This document shows positions 49,258 through 60,767 of a stretch of DNA of 64,000 nucleotides, piece after piece. The stretch lies in assembly GCF_002101775.1 (NCBI RefSeq), contig NZ_LQPI01000042.1, positions 1-64,000 on the forward strand, written 5' to 3'. The notes under the pieces are model-generated. The model saw only the letters and a list, made by a program, of their open reading frames with translations. It did no database searches and was not told the origin of the DNA. The position numbers and the translations under genes were made by a program. The DNA comes from Mycolicibacter nonchromogenicus. GTDB lineage: Bacteria; Actinomycetota; Actinomycetes; Mycobacteriales; Mycobacteriaceae. Numbering within the stretch: the stretch's first letter is position 1; the number at the start of each line of letters is the position of its first letter.

Positions 49258-50456
49258 CCGACTTGTTGTGGCCCGGCGATCACCGGGCTGGGCTGATCTT
49301 CAGCGATGCGGCGTACCTGGCCGCGATGCTGCGCGTCGAAAGCGCCTGGCTCGATGTGCTTGTCGAATCCGGCATCGCGCCGCAGCCCGCGCGGGCCGAC
49401 CTGACCGCGCTCGTCTCGGCAGCGGACGTAGAAGCGGTGGCTGTGGCCGCCGAGGCGACCGGTAATCCGGTGCCCGGCCTGCTCGAACTGCTGCGGACAC
49501 GCACCGGCGGCGAACCGGCACGTTGGCTGCACCGCGGGCTGACCAGCCAAGACGTGGTCGACACCGCGCTGATGCTCTGCCTGCAGCAAACGCTCGATCG
49601 CATCCGCGACGAGATCAGCGCCCAGGTGAGCACATTGGCCGCGTTGGTCGAGACCTACCGTAACAGCCCCATGCTTGCCCGCACCCTGACCCAGCCCGCC
49701 TTGCCCACCACCATCGGACTGAGATTTGCGCACTGGCTGGCCGGCCTGTTGGACGGCGCCGACTGCGTCGCCACTCTGCCGCAGCTCTCGGTGCAGGCCG
49801 GCGGCGCGGCGGGAACGATGGCCGCTGCCACCGAATTGGCCGGGTCTCCCGACGAGGCCATAAATCTGTCCGGACGACTGGCCGCAGCACTTGGCCTCGC
49901 TGACGGCCCGCCCTGGCACACCACCCGCTCGGTCATCACCCGCGCCGGCGACGCACTGGTGACATGTTGTGACGCGTGGTCGCATATCGCCAACGATGTC
50001 GCGGCCAGCAGCAGGGCCGAGATCGGTGAATTGGCGGAGGGCCGCGGCGGTGGCTCATCAACGATGCCGCACAAGAACAATCCGGTGCTATCGATGCTGA
50101 TCCGCCGTGCCGGGCTGTTGGCACCACCGCTGGCCGCCGGCCTGCACGCCGCGTCGGCAGGCAGCATCGATGAGCGCTCCGACGGCGGCTGGCACGCCGA
50201 ATGGGCCACCCTGCGAACGTTGTCCCGCTATGCCGTCACCGCCGCAGCGCAGACCACCGACCTGCTCACCGGGCTGGTCGTCGACACCGATCGGGCCGCG
50301 GCGAACCTTGCCGCGGCCGGCGATCTGCTCGGGGAGCAGCGGGCGATGACCGAACTGACCGGCCACACCGCTCGTGGCGACTACACCGGGGCGGCAGGCC
50401 ATCTCATCGATGCCGTGCTGCAACGCGCGAAACACCACCTGATGGAGGCAACATGA
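49254..50456 (+). CDS. pcaB: 3-carboxy-cis,cis-muconate cycloisomerase
   Basis: A 400-residue fumarase/argininosuccinate-lyase superfamily enzyme making 4-carboxymuconolactone: WLHRGLTSQDVVDTALML, TLTQPALPTTIGLRFAHWL, and the mobile signature loop GGGSSTMPHKNNPVLSML. ATG at 49254 overlaps the pcaG stop (ATGA). It is shorter than the Pseudomonas enzyme, with the C-terminal part compact. Confidence 0.94.
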   Translation: MTDLLWPGDHRAGLIFSDAAYLAAMLRVESAWLDVLVESGIAPQPARADLTALVSAADVEAVAVAAEATGNPVPGLLELLRTRTGGEPARWLHRGLTSQDVVDTALMLCLQQTLDRIRDEISAQVSTLAALVETYRNSPMLARTLTQPALPTTIGLRFAHWLAGLLDGADCVATLPQLSVQAGGAAGTMAAATELAGSPDEAINLSGRLAAALGLADGPPWHTTRSVITRAGDALVTCCDAWSHIANDVAASSRAEIGELAEGRGGGSSTMPHKNNPVLSMLIRRAGLLAPPLAAGLHAASAGSIDERSDGGWHAEWATLRTLSRYAVTAAAQTTDLLTGLVVDTDRAAANLAAAGDLLGEQRAMTELTGHTARGDYTGAAGHLIDAVLQRAKHHLMEAT

Positions 50457-51610
50457 GCGTGCCGCGCCTGGTCGGCACCGACTTCGGCGGTCCGCCGGAC
50501 GCCGATCTCCTGATACTCGGGCCCTCGCTGGGTACGTCGGCAACCGCCCTTTGGGGCGCAGCCGCCGAACGACTCGCCAAGCGTGTGCGCGTCATCGGCT
50601 GGGATCTTCCCGGTCACGGCCGCAGTCCGGCGGCCGGCTTCCGGATACCCGATCTGGCAGCGGGCGTGCTGGCCTTGGTGGACGAGATCACGCCGCGCAC
50701 ACCCTTCCACTACGCCGGCAACTCCATCGGCGGCGTGGTCGGCTTGCAGTTATTGCTCGATGCGCCCGAGCGGGTGTCGAGTGCCACGCTGCAGTGCACC
50801 GGTGCCAGCATCGGCCGCGCCGAGGACTGGGCCGCCCGTGCCGCCACCGTGCGTGCGTCGGGCACCACGACGCTGGTCGAGGCGGCCGTACAGCGCTGGT
50901 TCGCAGCCGGTTTCGTCGACCGGGCCCCGAACCTGGCCGCTGCACTGGTGGAAGCTCTGCGGGCCACCGACGACGAATCGTATGCCCAGGCATGCGAAGC
51001 ACTGGCAGATTTCGATGTCACCGCTCGCCTGGGGCAGATCACCGCTCCGGTGTTGGCCATTGCCGGCGGCCAGGACGGCGCCACTCCCCCAGAGACGTTG
51101 GAACGCATTGCTTCCGGCGTCCGGCACGGCCGACTGGTGGTGCTCGACGGCGTCGCACACCTTGCGCCTGTCGAAGCGCCCCACGCGACCGCCAACCTCA
51201 TTCTCGATCACCTTCTGACCCGCGATCCGGTCTACACCGAGGGAATATCAGTGCGCCGCAGCGTTCTCGGCGACACCCACGTCGACCAGGCGATCGCGCG
51301 CACCACCGCGTTCACCGCCGACTTTCAGGATCTGATCACGCGCTATGCCTGGGGCAGCATCTGGACCCGTGACGGCCTCGACCGGCGCAGCCGTTCGATA
51401 GTCACCCTGACCGCGCTGGTGGCTCGGGGCCACCACGAGGAGCTGGCCATGCACCTGCGCGCGGCGCGCCGCAACGGCCTGAGCAACGACGAGATCAAAG
51501 AGGTGTTGTTGCAGACCGCCATCTATTGCGGAGTACCCGATGCCAACACCGCGTTCCGCATCGCGTCGCAGGTGCTTGCCGACTACGACACCGCTGAGGG
51601 CGCCGGGTGA
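50453..51610 (+). CDS. pcaL: fused beta-ketoadipate enol-lactone hydrolase / 4-carboxymuconolactone decarboxylase
   Basis: A 385-residue actinobacterial-type fusion. The N-terminal 1-255 is an alpha/beta hydrolase (PcaD): VRVIGWDLPGHGRSPA, nucleophile in FHYAGNSIGGVVGLQLL, catalytic His in LDGVAHLAPVEAP. The C-terminal 265-385 is a carboxymuconolactone decarboxylase (PcaC): RRSVLGDTHVDQAIART, DLITRYAWGSIWTRDGLDRRSRS, and HLRAARRNGLSNDEIKEVLLQ. One protein carries out two successive steps. It overlaps both neighbours by 4 bases. Confidence 0.95.
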   Translation: MSVPRLVGTDFGGPPDADLLILGPSLGTSATALWGAAAERLAKRVRVIGWDLPGHGRSPAAGFRIPDLAAGVLALVDEITPRTPFHYAGNSIGGVVGLQLLLDAPERVSSATLQCTGASIGRAEDWAARAATVRASGTTTLVEAAVQRWFAAGFVDRAPNLAAALVEALRATDDESYAQACEALADFDVTARLGQITAPVLAIAGGQDGATPPETLERIASGVRHGRLVVLDGVAHLAPVEAPHATANLILDHLLTRDPVYTEGISVRRSVLGDTHVDQAIARTTAFTADFQDLITRYAWGSIWTRDGLDRRSRSIVTLTALVARGHHEELAMHLRAARRNGLSNDEIKEVLLQTAIYCGVPDANTAFRIASQVLADYDTAEGAG

Positions 51611-52275
51611 GCCGCACCGTAATCTGCGACACCGCTGCCCAGGCGCTGTCCGGAGTAAGCGACGGTGCAACGATTCTGGTGGGCGGCTTCGGTATGGCCG
51701 GGATGCCCGCCGTGCTGGTCGACGCATTGATCGCCCAGGGAGCCGGTGACCTGACGATCGTCAGCAACAATGCCGGCAACGGCGACACCGGACTGGCTGC
51801 ACTGTTGGCCGCCGGGCGCGTACGCAAAGTGATCTGTTCGTTTCCGCGCCAGGCCGATTCCTATGTGTTCGACGGCCTGTATCGCGCCGGCAAGGTCGCC
51901 CTGGAGTTGGTGCCGCAGGGCAACCTCGCTGAGCGCATCCGCGCCGCCGGTGCCGGGATCGGGGCGTTCTACTGCCCCACCGGCGTCGGCACACTGCTCA
52001 CCGAGGGCAAGGAGATTCGGACCATCAACGGCCGCGACTACGCGCTGGAGTATCCGATTCACGGCGATGTCGCGCTGATCCGCGCCCACGTCGGAGACCG
52101 CGCGGGAAACCTGGTGTATCGCAAGACCGCGCGCAACTTCGGTCCGGTGATGGCCACCGCGGCAACGCTGACGATCGCTGAGGTGTCCCGCGTCGTCGAC
52201 ACCGGCCAGCTGGATCCCGAAATGATTGTCACACCGGGCATCTACGTCGATCGGATCTTGGAGACGGGCTCATGA
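51607..52275 (+). CDS. pcaI: 3-oxoadipate CoA-transferase subunit alpha
   Basis: A 222-residue family I CoA-transferase alpha chain: SGVSDGATILVGGFGMAGMPAVLVDALI (glycine-rich signature), LTIVSNNAGNGDTGLAALLAAGRVRKVICSFPRQ, and GAFYCPTGVGTLLTEGKEIR. It transfers CoA from succinyl-CoA to beta-ketoadipate together with PcaJ. The start is GTG, overlapping pcaL by 4 bases. Confidence 0.95.
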   Translation: MSRTVICDTAAQALSGVSDGATILVGGFGMAGMPAVLVDALIAQGAGDLTIVSNNAGNGDTGLAALLAAGRVRKVICSFPRQADSYVFDGLYRAGKVALELVPQGNLAERIRAAGAGIGAFYCPTGVGTLLTEGKEIRTINGRDYALEYPIHGDVALIRAHVGDRAGNLVYRKTARNFGPVMATAATLTIAEVSRVVDTGQLDPEMIVTPGIYVDRILETGS

Positions 52276-52943
52276 CGCCGATGCCCTCCCGCACAGTCGA
52301 GCATGTTGACCGCGGACCCCTGTCCCGCGACGAGGTCGCCGCCTTCATCGCCCGTGACATCCCGGCGGGTTCCTACGTCAATCTCGGTATCGGCCAGCCC
52401 ACGCTGGTCGCCGACCACCTATCACCCGACGACGCAGTGGTGCTGCACACCGAGAACGGCATGCTCGGTATGGGGCCGGCAGCGCGGGGTGAAGACGTCG
52501 ATCCCGACCTCACCAATGCCGGCAAGTTACCGGTCACCGAGCTGCCCGGCGCCTCCTACTTCCACCACGCCGACTCGTTCGCGATGATGCGCGGCGGACA
52601 CCTCGATGTGTGCGTGCTGGGGGCATTACAGGTCAGCCAGTGTGGCGATCTGGCCAATTGGCATACCGGGGAACCCGGTGCGATCCCCGCCGTCGGCGGA
52701 GCCATGGACTTGGCGATCGGAGCCAAGAGCGTGTTCGTGATGATGGACCTGTTCACCAAGGACGGTGCCGCCAAACTGGTTCCCTCGTGCACCTATCCGC
52801 TGACCGGTCTGCGGTGTGTCAGCAGGGTCTACACCGAGTACGCGGTCTTCGACATCGACACCGCTGCGGGGACAGTCCGGGCACGCGAGACCTTCGGCAT
52901 CAGCGTCGCCGACCTCGCGGCGCGGTTGCCCGTCAGTATCTGA
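52272..52943 (+). CDS. pcaJ: 3-oxoadipate CoA-transferase subunit beta
   Basis: A 223-residue beta chain. The catalytic Glu is in VLHTENGMLGMGPAARGEDVDPDL. IPAGSYVNLGIGQPTLVADHL, GGHLDVCVLGALQVSQCGDLANW and KLVPSCTYPLTGLRCVSRVYTEYAVFDID complete the family pattern. Last gene of the operon. The product beta-ketoadipyl-CoA needs a thiolase (PcaF), which is not encoded within this window. Confidence 0.95.
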   Translation: MTPMPSRTVEHVDRGPLSRDEVAAFIARDIPAGSYVNLGIGQPTLVADHLSPDDAVVLHTENGMLGMGPAARGEDVDPDLTNAGKLPVTELPGASYFHHADSFAMMRGGHLDVCVLGALQVSQCGDLANWHTGEPGAIPAVGGAMDLAIGAKSVFVMMDLFTKDGAAKLVPSCTYPLTGLRCVSRVYTEYAVFDIDTAAGTVRARETFGISVADLAARLPVSI

Positions 52944-52959
52944 CTCCCGGATGTGCTCT

Positions 52960-53018
52960 GCCGAGACGGACTTTCGCGACGCGACACGCTGGCGTCACGT
53001 CGTCAGATTCCGGCTCGG
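52960..53018. repeat. 59-bp imperfect-dyad repeat, copy 1
   Basis: Starts GCCGAGACGGACTTTCGCGA and ends ATTCCGGCTCGG. It differs from the copy at 54612-54670 at three positions. The outer arms are complementary (one mismatch here) and the centre contains a second imperfect dyad. It lies 16 bases after pcaJ and may act as its terminator. Confidence 0.8.
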
Positions 53019-53142
53019 CGGCGCTGACCCAGCCGACCGAACACGGCCCACCTACACCTAGAAATTCTTACGTTCTGACTATATTCAGACCAGGTTCAAC
53101 GGTGCGCCTTTCAGGTTGTCCTGTTCTCGGTTAGGAGATGCC

Positions 53143-54604
53143 GTGTCCTACATGCTTCGTCCCTGTGCCATGGCCGTTGCCGCAGCGATGGGCACCGGCC
53201 TGATCGCCGGCTTCCCGGCGGCGCCACTGTCATCCGCCGCGGCCGTACCGGCGGTGCAGCTCACCTCCACCGGCAGCGGTTACGTGGTCGACTCCCCCAA
53301 CAATCTGGTGGGGCTGATCGTCGGCGGGAGCGGTATGCCGTTGCCGCAGCAGCGTCCGGGCTACGTGGAAAACATGGACGAGCTGTTTGTCCAGCGTGTG
53401 CTGCCGGGAGCCCACAGCGTTCCGGTGTTCACTCCCGAAGGCGCCCAGCCCATGTTCTCCGGCATCAAGAGCCTGCCGTTCGACGTGTCCGTGGCCCAGG
53501 GCACCGCGATGGTGAACCAGTACGTGAGCGACAACGTCGCCGCCGGCAACACCGTCGTGGTTTCCGGCTACTCCCAGAGCACCGCGATCGCCACGAACCT
53601 GATGACCGACCTGCTGGCGCAGGGCGTGCCCGACGACGCCGTGAAATTCGTGCTGACAGGCACCGTCACCAACCCGGACGGCGGCCTCTTCGAGCGGCTT
53701 GGGATGACGATTCCGGCATTCGGCGCCACGTTCAGCGGCTACGGCCCCTGACACTCCCTACCAGACCTCGATCTACTCACTGGAGTACGACGGCTTCGCG
53801 GACTTCCCGAAATACCCGCTGAATTTTCTGGCGGTCCTCAATGCGGCGATGGGTGAGCTCTTCGTGCACCCTACGTACTACAAACTGACCGCCGAACAGG
53901 TCGACAATGCAATACAGGTGGGAACGACCGCCGACTATGACGGCGCCACCACCTATTACATGATCCCCACCGACGAGCTGCCGTTGCTGTTCTTGTTGCG
54001 ACAGCTCCCGATCATCGGCCAGCCACTGGCCAATCTGCTCAATCCGGTCCTGGAACAGCTCGTCAACCTCGGCTATGACAACCCGAACAATGACGGCTGG
54101 GACGAAGGAAGTGCCAACGTGCCCACCGGGTTTGGCCTCTTCCCCAGTTGGGATCAGGTGATGGTGGCGTTCAACAACCTCGGTCCCGCCGCCGAGCAGG
54201 GCTTCAACGCGTTCGTCCAGGACATCAGCGACCTGGTGTCGAACCCGTCGTCACTGCTGGCCGACCTGGCCGACTCCTGGTCCACCAAGCCAACGGACCT
54301 GTTGTCCTCGCCCATGGACTTCGTCAACACGCTCACCGGTGCGTTCGCACAGCTCTATTCGCTGCTGCTGCCGGCCGCGGACACCCTGACAACGCTGGCG
54401 ATCACCCTGCCGGCCAATCTGATCAGCATTCTGTGGGACAACCTCGCCGATCCGTTGACCGGGCTGGGCCTGGCCGCCGGAACAGCGGTCGCCGCGGTCA
54501 CTCAAGTGGGTGCCATCGAGTTGGGCGCTACGGTCGAGACGCTTGCATCCATCCTGAGCGACTTCGACGTGGGAATTCCGTTCCTGGACGAGGTCTGGGG
54601 CTAA
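53143..54604 (+). pseudogene. secreted PE-PPE-domain (serine hydrolase-like) protein, frameshifted
   Basis: The first part (53143-53751, GTG start behind TTAGGAG) has a signal peptide (LRPCAMAVAAAMGTGLIAGF). The PE-PPE domain follows: GYVVDSPNNLVGLIVGG, FTPEGAQPMFSG, and the nucleophile motif GYSQS in VVVSGYSQSTAIATNLM. After ATFSGYGP the frame stops. The +1 frame continues directly with PDTPYQTSIYSLEYDGFADF, PKYPLNFLAVLNA and the rest of the domain to 54604. One surplus base near 53745 splits what should be an about 485-residue esterase-like protein. It could be a real inactivation or a read error. Confidence 0.85.
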
Positions 54605-54611
54605 CCGCTAC

Positions 54612-54670
54612 GCCGAGCCGGACTTTCGCGACGCGACACGCCCGCGTCACGTCGTCAGATTCCGGCTCGG
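54612..54670. repeat. 59-bp dyad repeat, copy 2
   Basis: GCCGAGCCGGACTTTCGCGA ... ATTCCGGCTCGG, 56 of 59 bases identical to copy 1. Here the outer 10-bp arms CCGAGCCGGA and TCCGGCTCGG are perfectly complementary. It lies 7 bases after the end of the PE-PPE gene. The two copies bracket that gene. Confidence 0.8.
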
Positions 54671-54739
54671 GGCTGTAAGCGGCTAAGGCGGCTCGGGGCT
54701 GTAGGCGCGTTAAGGCGGCTCGGCGCCAGCCGAATGCAG

Positions 54740-55752
<1,013 letters not shown>

Positions 55753-55756
<4 letters not shown>

Positions 55757-57339
55757 GACAGGTCTACCTCTTCAATCTTGTTGGCGCCGACTGCGGCGGT
55801 GATGGCCGACTGCACGTCCGCGGGCACCGGGCGGTCGACCCGCAGCAGCACGGTCGCCGCGGGGCCTTCGGCGTCTTCGGACAGCTGCGCGGCCTGGATG
55901 TTGATACCCGCCGACCCCAGCAGCGTGCCGATCTTGCCGAGTGCGCCGGGCTGGTCGGAGTAGTTGATGATCAGGTTGACGCCCTGAGCCCGCAGGTCGA
56001 AGTGCCGACCGTTGATCTCGACGATCTTCTCCACCTGCTGGGTGCCCGACAGCGTGCCGGCGACCGTGACGGTCGAGCCGTCGGCGGTGACCGCCTTGAG
56101 CTCGACGACGCTGCGGTAGTTGGGGCTTTCGGTGGCGGTACCGATCTCGGCGTCGACGCCGCGCTCGGCGGCGAGCGCCGGCGCGTTGACGAAGGTCACC
56201 GGGTCTTCGATGACCGCCGAGAACAGTCCGCGCAACGCCGACAAGCGCAGCACGCCAACATCTTCAGACGCCAGCTCGCCGCGCACCTGCACGGACAGCG
56301 AGACCGGCAGGCTGTCGGAGAGCGCACCGGCCAGCAGGCCGAGCTTGCGGACCAGATCCAGCCAGAGCGCGACTTCCTCGCTGACCGCGCCGCCGCCGAC
56401 GTTGACCGCGTCGGGAACGAATTCGCCGGCCAGGGCCAGCTTCACGCTCTTGGCGACGTCGGTGCCGGCTCGGTCCTGAGCCTCGGCGGTCGATGCGCCC
56501 AGGTGCGGGGTCACCACCACCTGCGGCAGGTCGAACAGCGGCGAGTCGGTGCACGGCTCGGTGGCGAACACGTCAAGCCCGGCCGCCCGGACGTGGCCGC
56601 TGGTGATCGCATCAGCCAGTGCCTGCTCGTCGATCAACCCGCCGCGGGCAGCGTTGACGATGATCACCCCCGGCTTGGTCTTGGCGAGGGCTTCCTTGCC
56701 GATCAGGCCCGCGGTCTCAGGGGTCTTCGGCAGGTGCACAGAGATGAAGTCGGCGCGGCCCAGCAGCTCGTCGAGGCTGAGCAGCTCGATGCCGAGCTGG
56801 GCGGCGCGGGCCGCCGACACGTACGGGTCATAGGCCACGATGTGGGCACCGAAGGCGGCCAGCCGCGCCGCGACCAGCTGTCCGATGCGCCCCAGGCCCA
56901 CCACCCCGACGGTGTGGTCGTAGATCTCGGTGCCGGAGAACGAGGACCGCTTCCACTGCTTGGCGTGCAGCGAGGCGTCGGCGGCGGGGATCTCCCGGGC
57001 GGCGGCGAGCATCAGCGCGATCGCATGCTCGGCGGCGCTGTGGATGTTCGACGTCGGCGCGTTGACCACCAGCACCCCGCGGGCGGTGGCCGCCTCGACG
57101 TCGACGTTGTCGAGTCCGACCCCGGCGCGCGCCACGATCTTGAGCTTGGTGCCGGCCGCGAGGACCTCGGCGTCGACGGTGGTGGCCGAGCGCACCAGCA
57201 GCGCATCCGCTTCCGGGACGGCGGCCAGCAGCTTTTCGCGGTCCGGGCCGTCCACCCAGCGAACCTCGACCTGGTCGCCGAGGGCGGCGACGGTGGACTG
57301 GGCGAGTTTGTCAGCGATCAATACCACGGGCAGAGTCAC
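55753..57339 (-). CDS. serA: D-3-phosphoglycerate dehydrogenase
   Basis: First step of serine synthesis. The 528-residue product is the long mycobacterial form. The catalytic and NAD domains come first ([37 protein letters not shown]; catalytic His in [18 protein letters not shown]). An intervening ASB domain (about 320-450) follows, and a C-terminal ACT domain ([21 protein letters not shown]) binds serine for feedback control. The start is GTG. It is co-translated with leuB. Confidence 0.97.
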
Positions 57340-57439
57340 TCGGACAGCCTAGTTGGCTGCGCTCGGCGTCTTCGTCCGGGTTTGCCGATTGCCGGCCACT
57401 CCCACGGCGCAGACCGGCCCCGGTCCCTACCATCGACGA

Positions 57440-58870
57440 ATGGACGTCACCGTCGTCGGTAGTGGACCCAACGGCCTGGCCGCCGCAGTCATCTGTGCCC
57501 GCGCAGGCCTGTCGGTTCAGGTTCTCGAAGCCCAGCCCACCTTCGGCGGCGGAGCACGCACGGCGCCCGATCCGGAGTTCGACGTGTCCCACGACATCTG
57601 CTCAGCGGTACATCCGCTCGGGCTGGCGTCGCCGTTCTTCGCCGAGTTCGATCTGGCGGCCCGCGGTGTGCAGCTGATCTCGCCCGAGATCTCCTATGGC
57701 AATCCGCTGGATGACCGGCCCGCGGCGATCGCCTACCGCGACTTGGAGCGCACCTGCGCAGAACTGGAGCACGGGTCGTCCTGGCGACGCCTGCTGGGCC
57801 CACTGGTGGCCGACAGCCAGGCCGTCGTGAAGTTTCTGCTGGGCGACAAACGGTCGGTGCCGTCCGGGATCGTGACGGTCGCCCGGCTGGGGCTGCGCAT
57901 GCTGCAGCAGGCCGGCCCCGCCTGGAACGTCACGCTGTCCGGCGATGACGCCCGCGCCCTCTACACCGGGGTGGCCGCGCATACGATCTCGCGACTTCCG
58001 TCGGTGACCACGGCCGGTGCCGGCATGATGCTGGCAACCCTTGGCCATACGGTCGGCTGGCCCATCCCCGTCGGCGGCAGCCAGACCATCACCGATGCAC
58101 TCATCGCCGACCTGACCGCGCACGGCGGCCGGCTGGCGGCCGATAGCCCGGTGCGAAAGCCCCCCGGCCCGGTGGTGCTGTTCGACACCGCCCCGACCGA
58201 GCTGCTCTCGGTGTACGGGGACGCACTGCCGGCCCGGTATGCCAAGGCACTGCACCGTTACCGGTTCGGCTCCGCGGCCGCCAAGGTCGACTTCGTGCTT
58301 TCCGGCGAGGTGCCGTGGAGCGATCCGCGCCTCGCCCAGGCTCCCACGTTGCATCTGGGAGGCGACCGCAAACAGATGGCCCAGGCCGAAGCCACGATCG
58401 CTGCCGGCCGGCACGCGCCCCGGCCGATGATCTTGGCGGCGCTGCCGCACGTGGTCGACGCGTCCCGCATCGACGCCGCCGGACGGCGTCCTATGTGGAC
58501 TTATGCCCACGTTCCGGCCGGATCAACTGTCGACCAGGCCGAGACGGTGATCGCGGGCATCGAGCGATTCGCCCCCGGTTTCCGCGACGTCGTGGTGGCG
58601 GTCAGGTCCGTGCCGGCGGCGCAGCTGGCAAACCACAACGCCAACTATGTCGGCGGCGACATCGCCGCCGGCGGCAACAGTGCCTGGCGGGCGCTGGCCG
58701 GGCCGACGCCGCGGGTGAACCCTTGGGCCACACCGATTCCCGGGGTCTACCTTTGCTCGGCGGCCACCCCGCCCGGCGCCGGGGTGCACGGCATGGCCGG
58801 CTACTACGCCGCCCGCACCCTGCTGCGGCGCGAGTTCGGGATCACGCAGCTACCAAGCCTGCGACCCTGA
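57440..58870 (+). CDS. FAD-dependent phytoene desaturase-like oxidoreductase
   Basis: A 476-residue homologue of Rv2997. The dinucleotide-binding motif is VTVVGSGPNGLAAAVICARAGLSVQVLEA at the extreme N-terminus, and GGGARTA follows. The C-terminal FAD motif is TPIPGVYLCSAATPPGAGVHGMAGYYAA. These are features of the carotenoid desaturase (crtI/NOE) family. No carotenoid genes are nearby, so the substrate is unknown. ATG at 57440 was chosen because it places the Rossmann strand immediately after the start. Confidence 0.88.
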   Translation: MDVTVVGSGPNGLAAAVICARAGLSVQVLEAQPTFGGGARTAPDPEFDVSHDICSAVHPLGLASPFFAEFDLAARGVQLISPEISYGNPLDDRPAAIAYRDLERTCAELEHGSSWRRLLGPLVADSQAVVKFLLGDKRSVPSGIVTVARLGLRMLQQAGPAWNVTLSGDDARALYTGVAAHTISRLPSVTTAGAGMMLATLGHTVGWPIPVGGSQTITDALIADLTAHGGRLAADSPVRKPPGPVVLFDTAPTELLSVYGDALPARYAKALHRYRFGSAAAKVDFVLSGEVPWSDPRLAQAPTLHLGGDRKQMAQAEATIAAGRHAPRPMILAALPHVVDASRIDAAGRRPMWTYAHVPAGSTVDQAETVIAGIERFAPGFRDVVVAVRSVPAAQLANHNANYVGGDIAAGGNSAWRALAGPTPRVNPWATPIPGVYLCSAATPPGAGVHGMAGYYAARTLLRREFGITQLPSLRP

Positions 58871-59050
58871 CGGCTGCGACCACGAAGCCAGCGAACAGGC
58901 GAGCTTTGCGGACTTCTATATTTCACTCAGATTTTTCCCAGTCAACTAGTGACTGAATGCCAGTTTCGATGTAACCTCAGGTAACTTGTGTTGGGCGTTA
59001 CAAAAACTCCCATGAGTGGCACAAGTCACATGCCCATGAGGAGGAAAACT

Positions 59051-59641
59051 TTGCACCGCACCCTGCGTCCCTTTGCCCTGGCCGGCGCCGCGGTCATCGG
59101 CGCCAGCGCTATCGCCGCCACCCCTGTGGTGGTCGCCCCGCCGAACCTGCACATGCCGGCCATCGAACTCACCGCCGACGCCGGCCCGCTCGGCGGCATC
59201 GGCGACGTGATCAACGACCTGCTGAACGGGTTCGACTTCGAAGCCATCTTCAGCAGCCTGAGCGCCCTGTTGACCAACTTCGACCTGTCCGGCCTCTTCG
59301 CCGGCCTCAGCGACTTCCTGACCAACATCGACCTGTCGGGCATCTTCGCCAGCTTCGGCGACTTCCTGACCGACATCGACCTGTCCGGTCTCTTCGCCGG
59401 CTTCGGTGACTTCCTGGCCGACATCGACCTGTCCGGCATCTTCGCCGGCCTGGGCGATCTGCTGACCAACATCGACCTCTCGGACCTGTTCGCCAGCATC
59501 GACTTCTCGGCCATTTTCGATGACCTGTTGGCCAACATCGACTTCTCGGCCATTTTCGACGACATCTTCGCCAACATCGACTTCTCGGCCATTCTCGACG
59601 GCCTGTTCGATGGCCTGCTCGGCGGGCTCGGCGGCGTGTAA
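59051..59641 (+). CDS. secreted tandem-repeat protein (16- and 13-residue repeats)
   Basis: About 196 residues from TTG at 59051, six bases after AGGAGG. ATG at 59036 is an alternative, giving a more basic N-terminus. A signal peptide (LRPFALAGAAVIGASAIAA) leads to a region of tandem repeats: five 16-mers such as FDLSGLFAGLSDFLTN and IDLSGIFASFGDFLTD (about 61-140), a 9-mer, then three 13-mers such as IDFSAIFDDLLAN (about 150-188), and a Gly-rich end. No cysteines. Each unit alternates acidic and hydrophobic residues, suggesting amphipathic repeats. The mature protein is strongly acidic. Function unknown; I recognise no family. Confidence 0.8.
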   Translation: MHRTLRPFALAGAAVIGASAIAATPVVVAPPNLHMPAIELTADAGPLGGIGDVINDLLNGFDFEAIFSSLSALLTNFDLSGLFAGLSDFLTNIDLSGIFASFGDFLTDIDLSGLFAGFGDFLADIDLSGIFAGLGDLLTNIDLSDLFASIDFSAIFDDLLANIDFSAIFDDIFANIDFSAILDGLFDGLLGGLGGV

Positions 59642-59655
59642 CCCCCCAGAAAAAG

Positions 59656-59689
59656 CGAGTGGCCCCTTCCTTTTGGGAGGGGCCACTCG
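59656..59689. terminator. bidirectional terminator between the repeat protein and ilvC
   Basis: CGAGTGGCCCC (59656-59666) pairs with GGGGCCACTCG (59679-59689). The stem extends through TTCC/GGGA to a TTTT loop. An A-run precedes it and CTTTT follows, so it can act in both directions. Confidence 0.88.
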
Positions 59690-59721
59690 TCTTTTCGGCT
59701 CGGGTACGGCTAGCGCACCGA

Positions 59722-60750
<1,029 letters not shown>

Positions 60751-60767
60751 CTATCTTTACTGGGGGA

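Noticed and set aside
59270-59620. DNA repeats considered as a non-coding repeat array
   Set aside because: An uninterrupted frame with a signal peptide and AGGAGG before the start makes a coding repeat far more likely.
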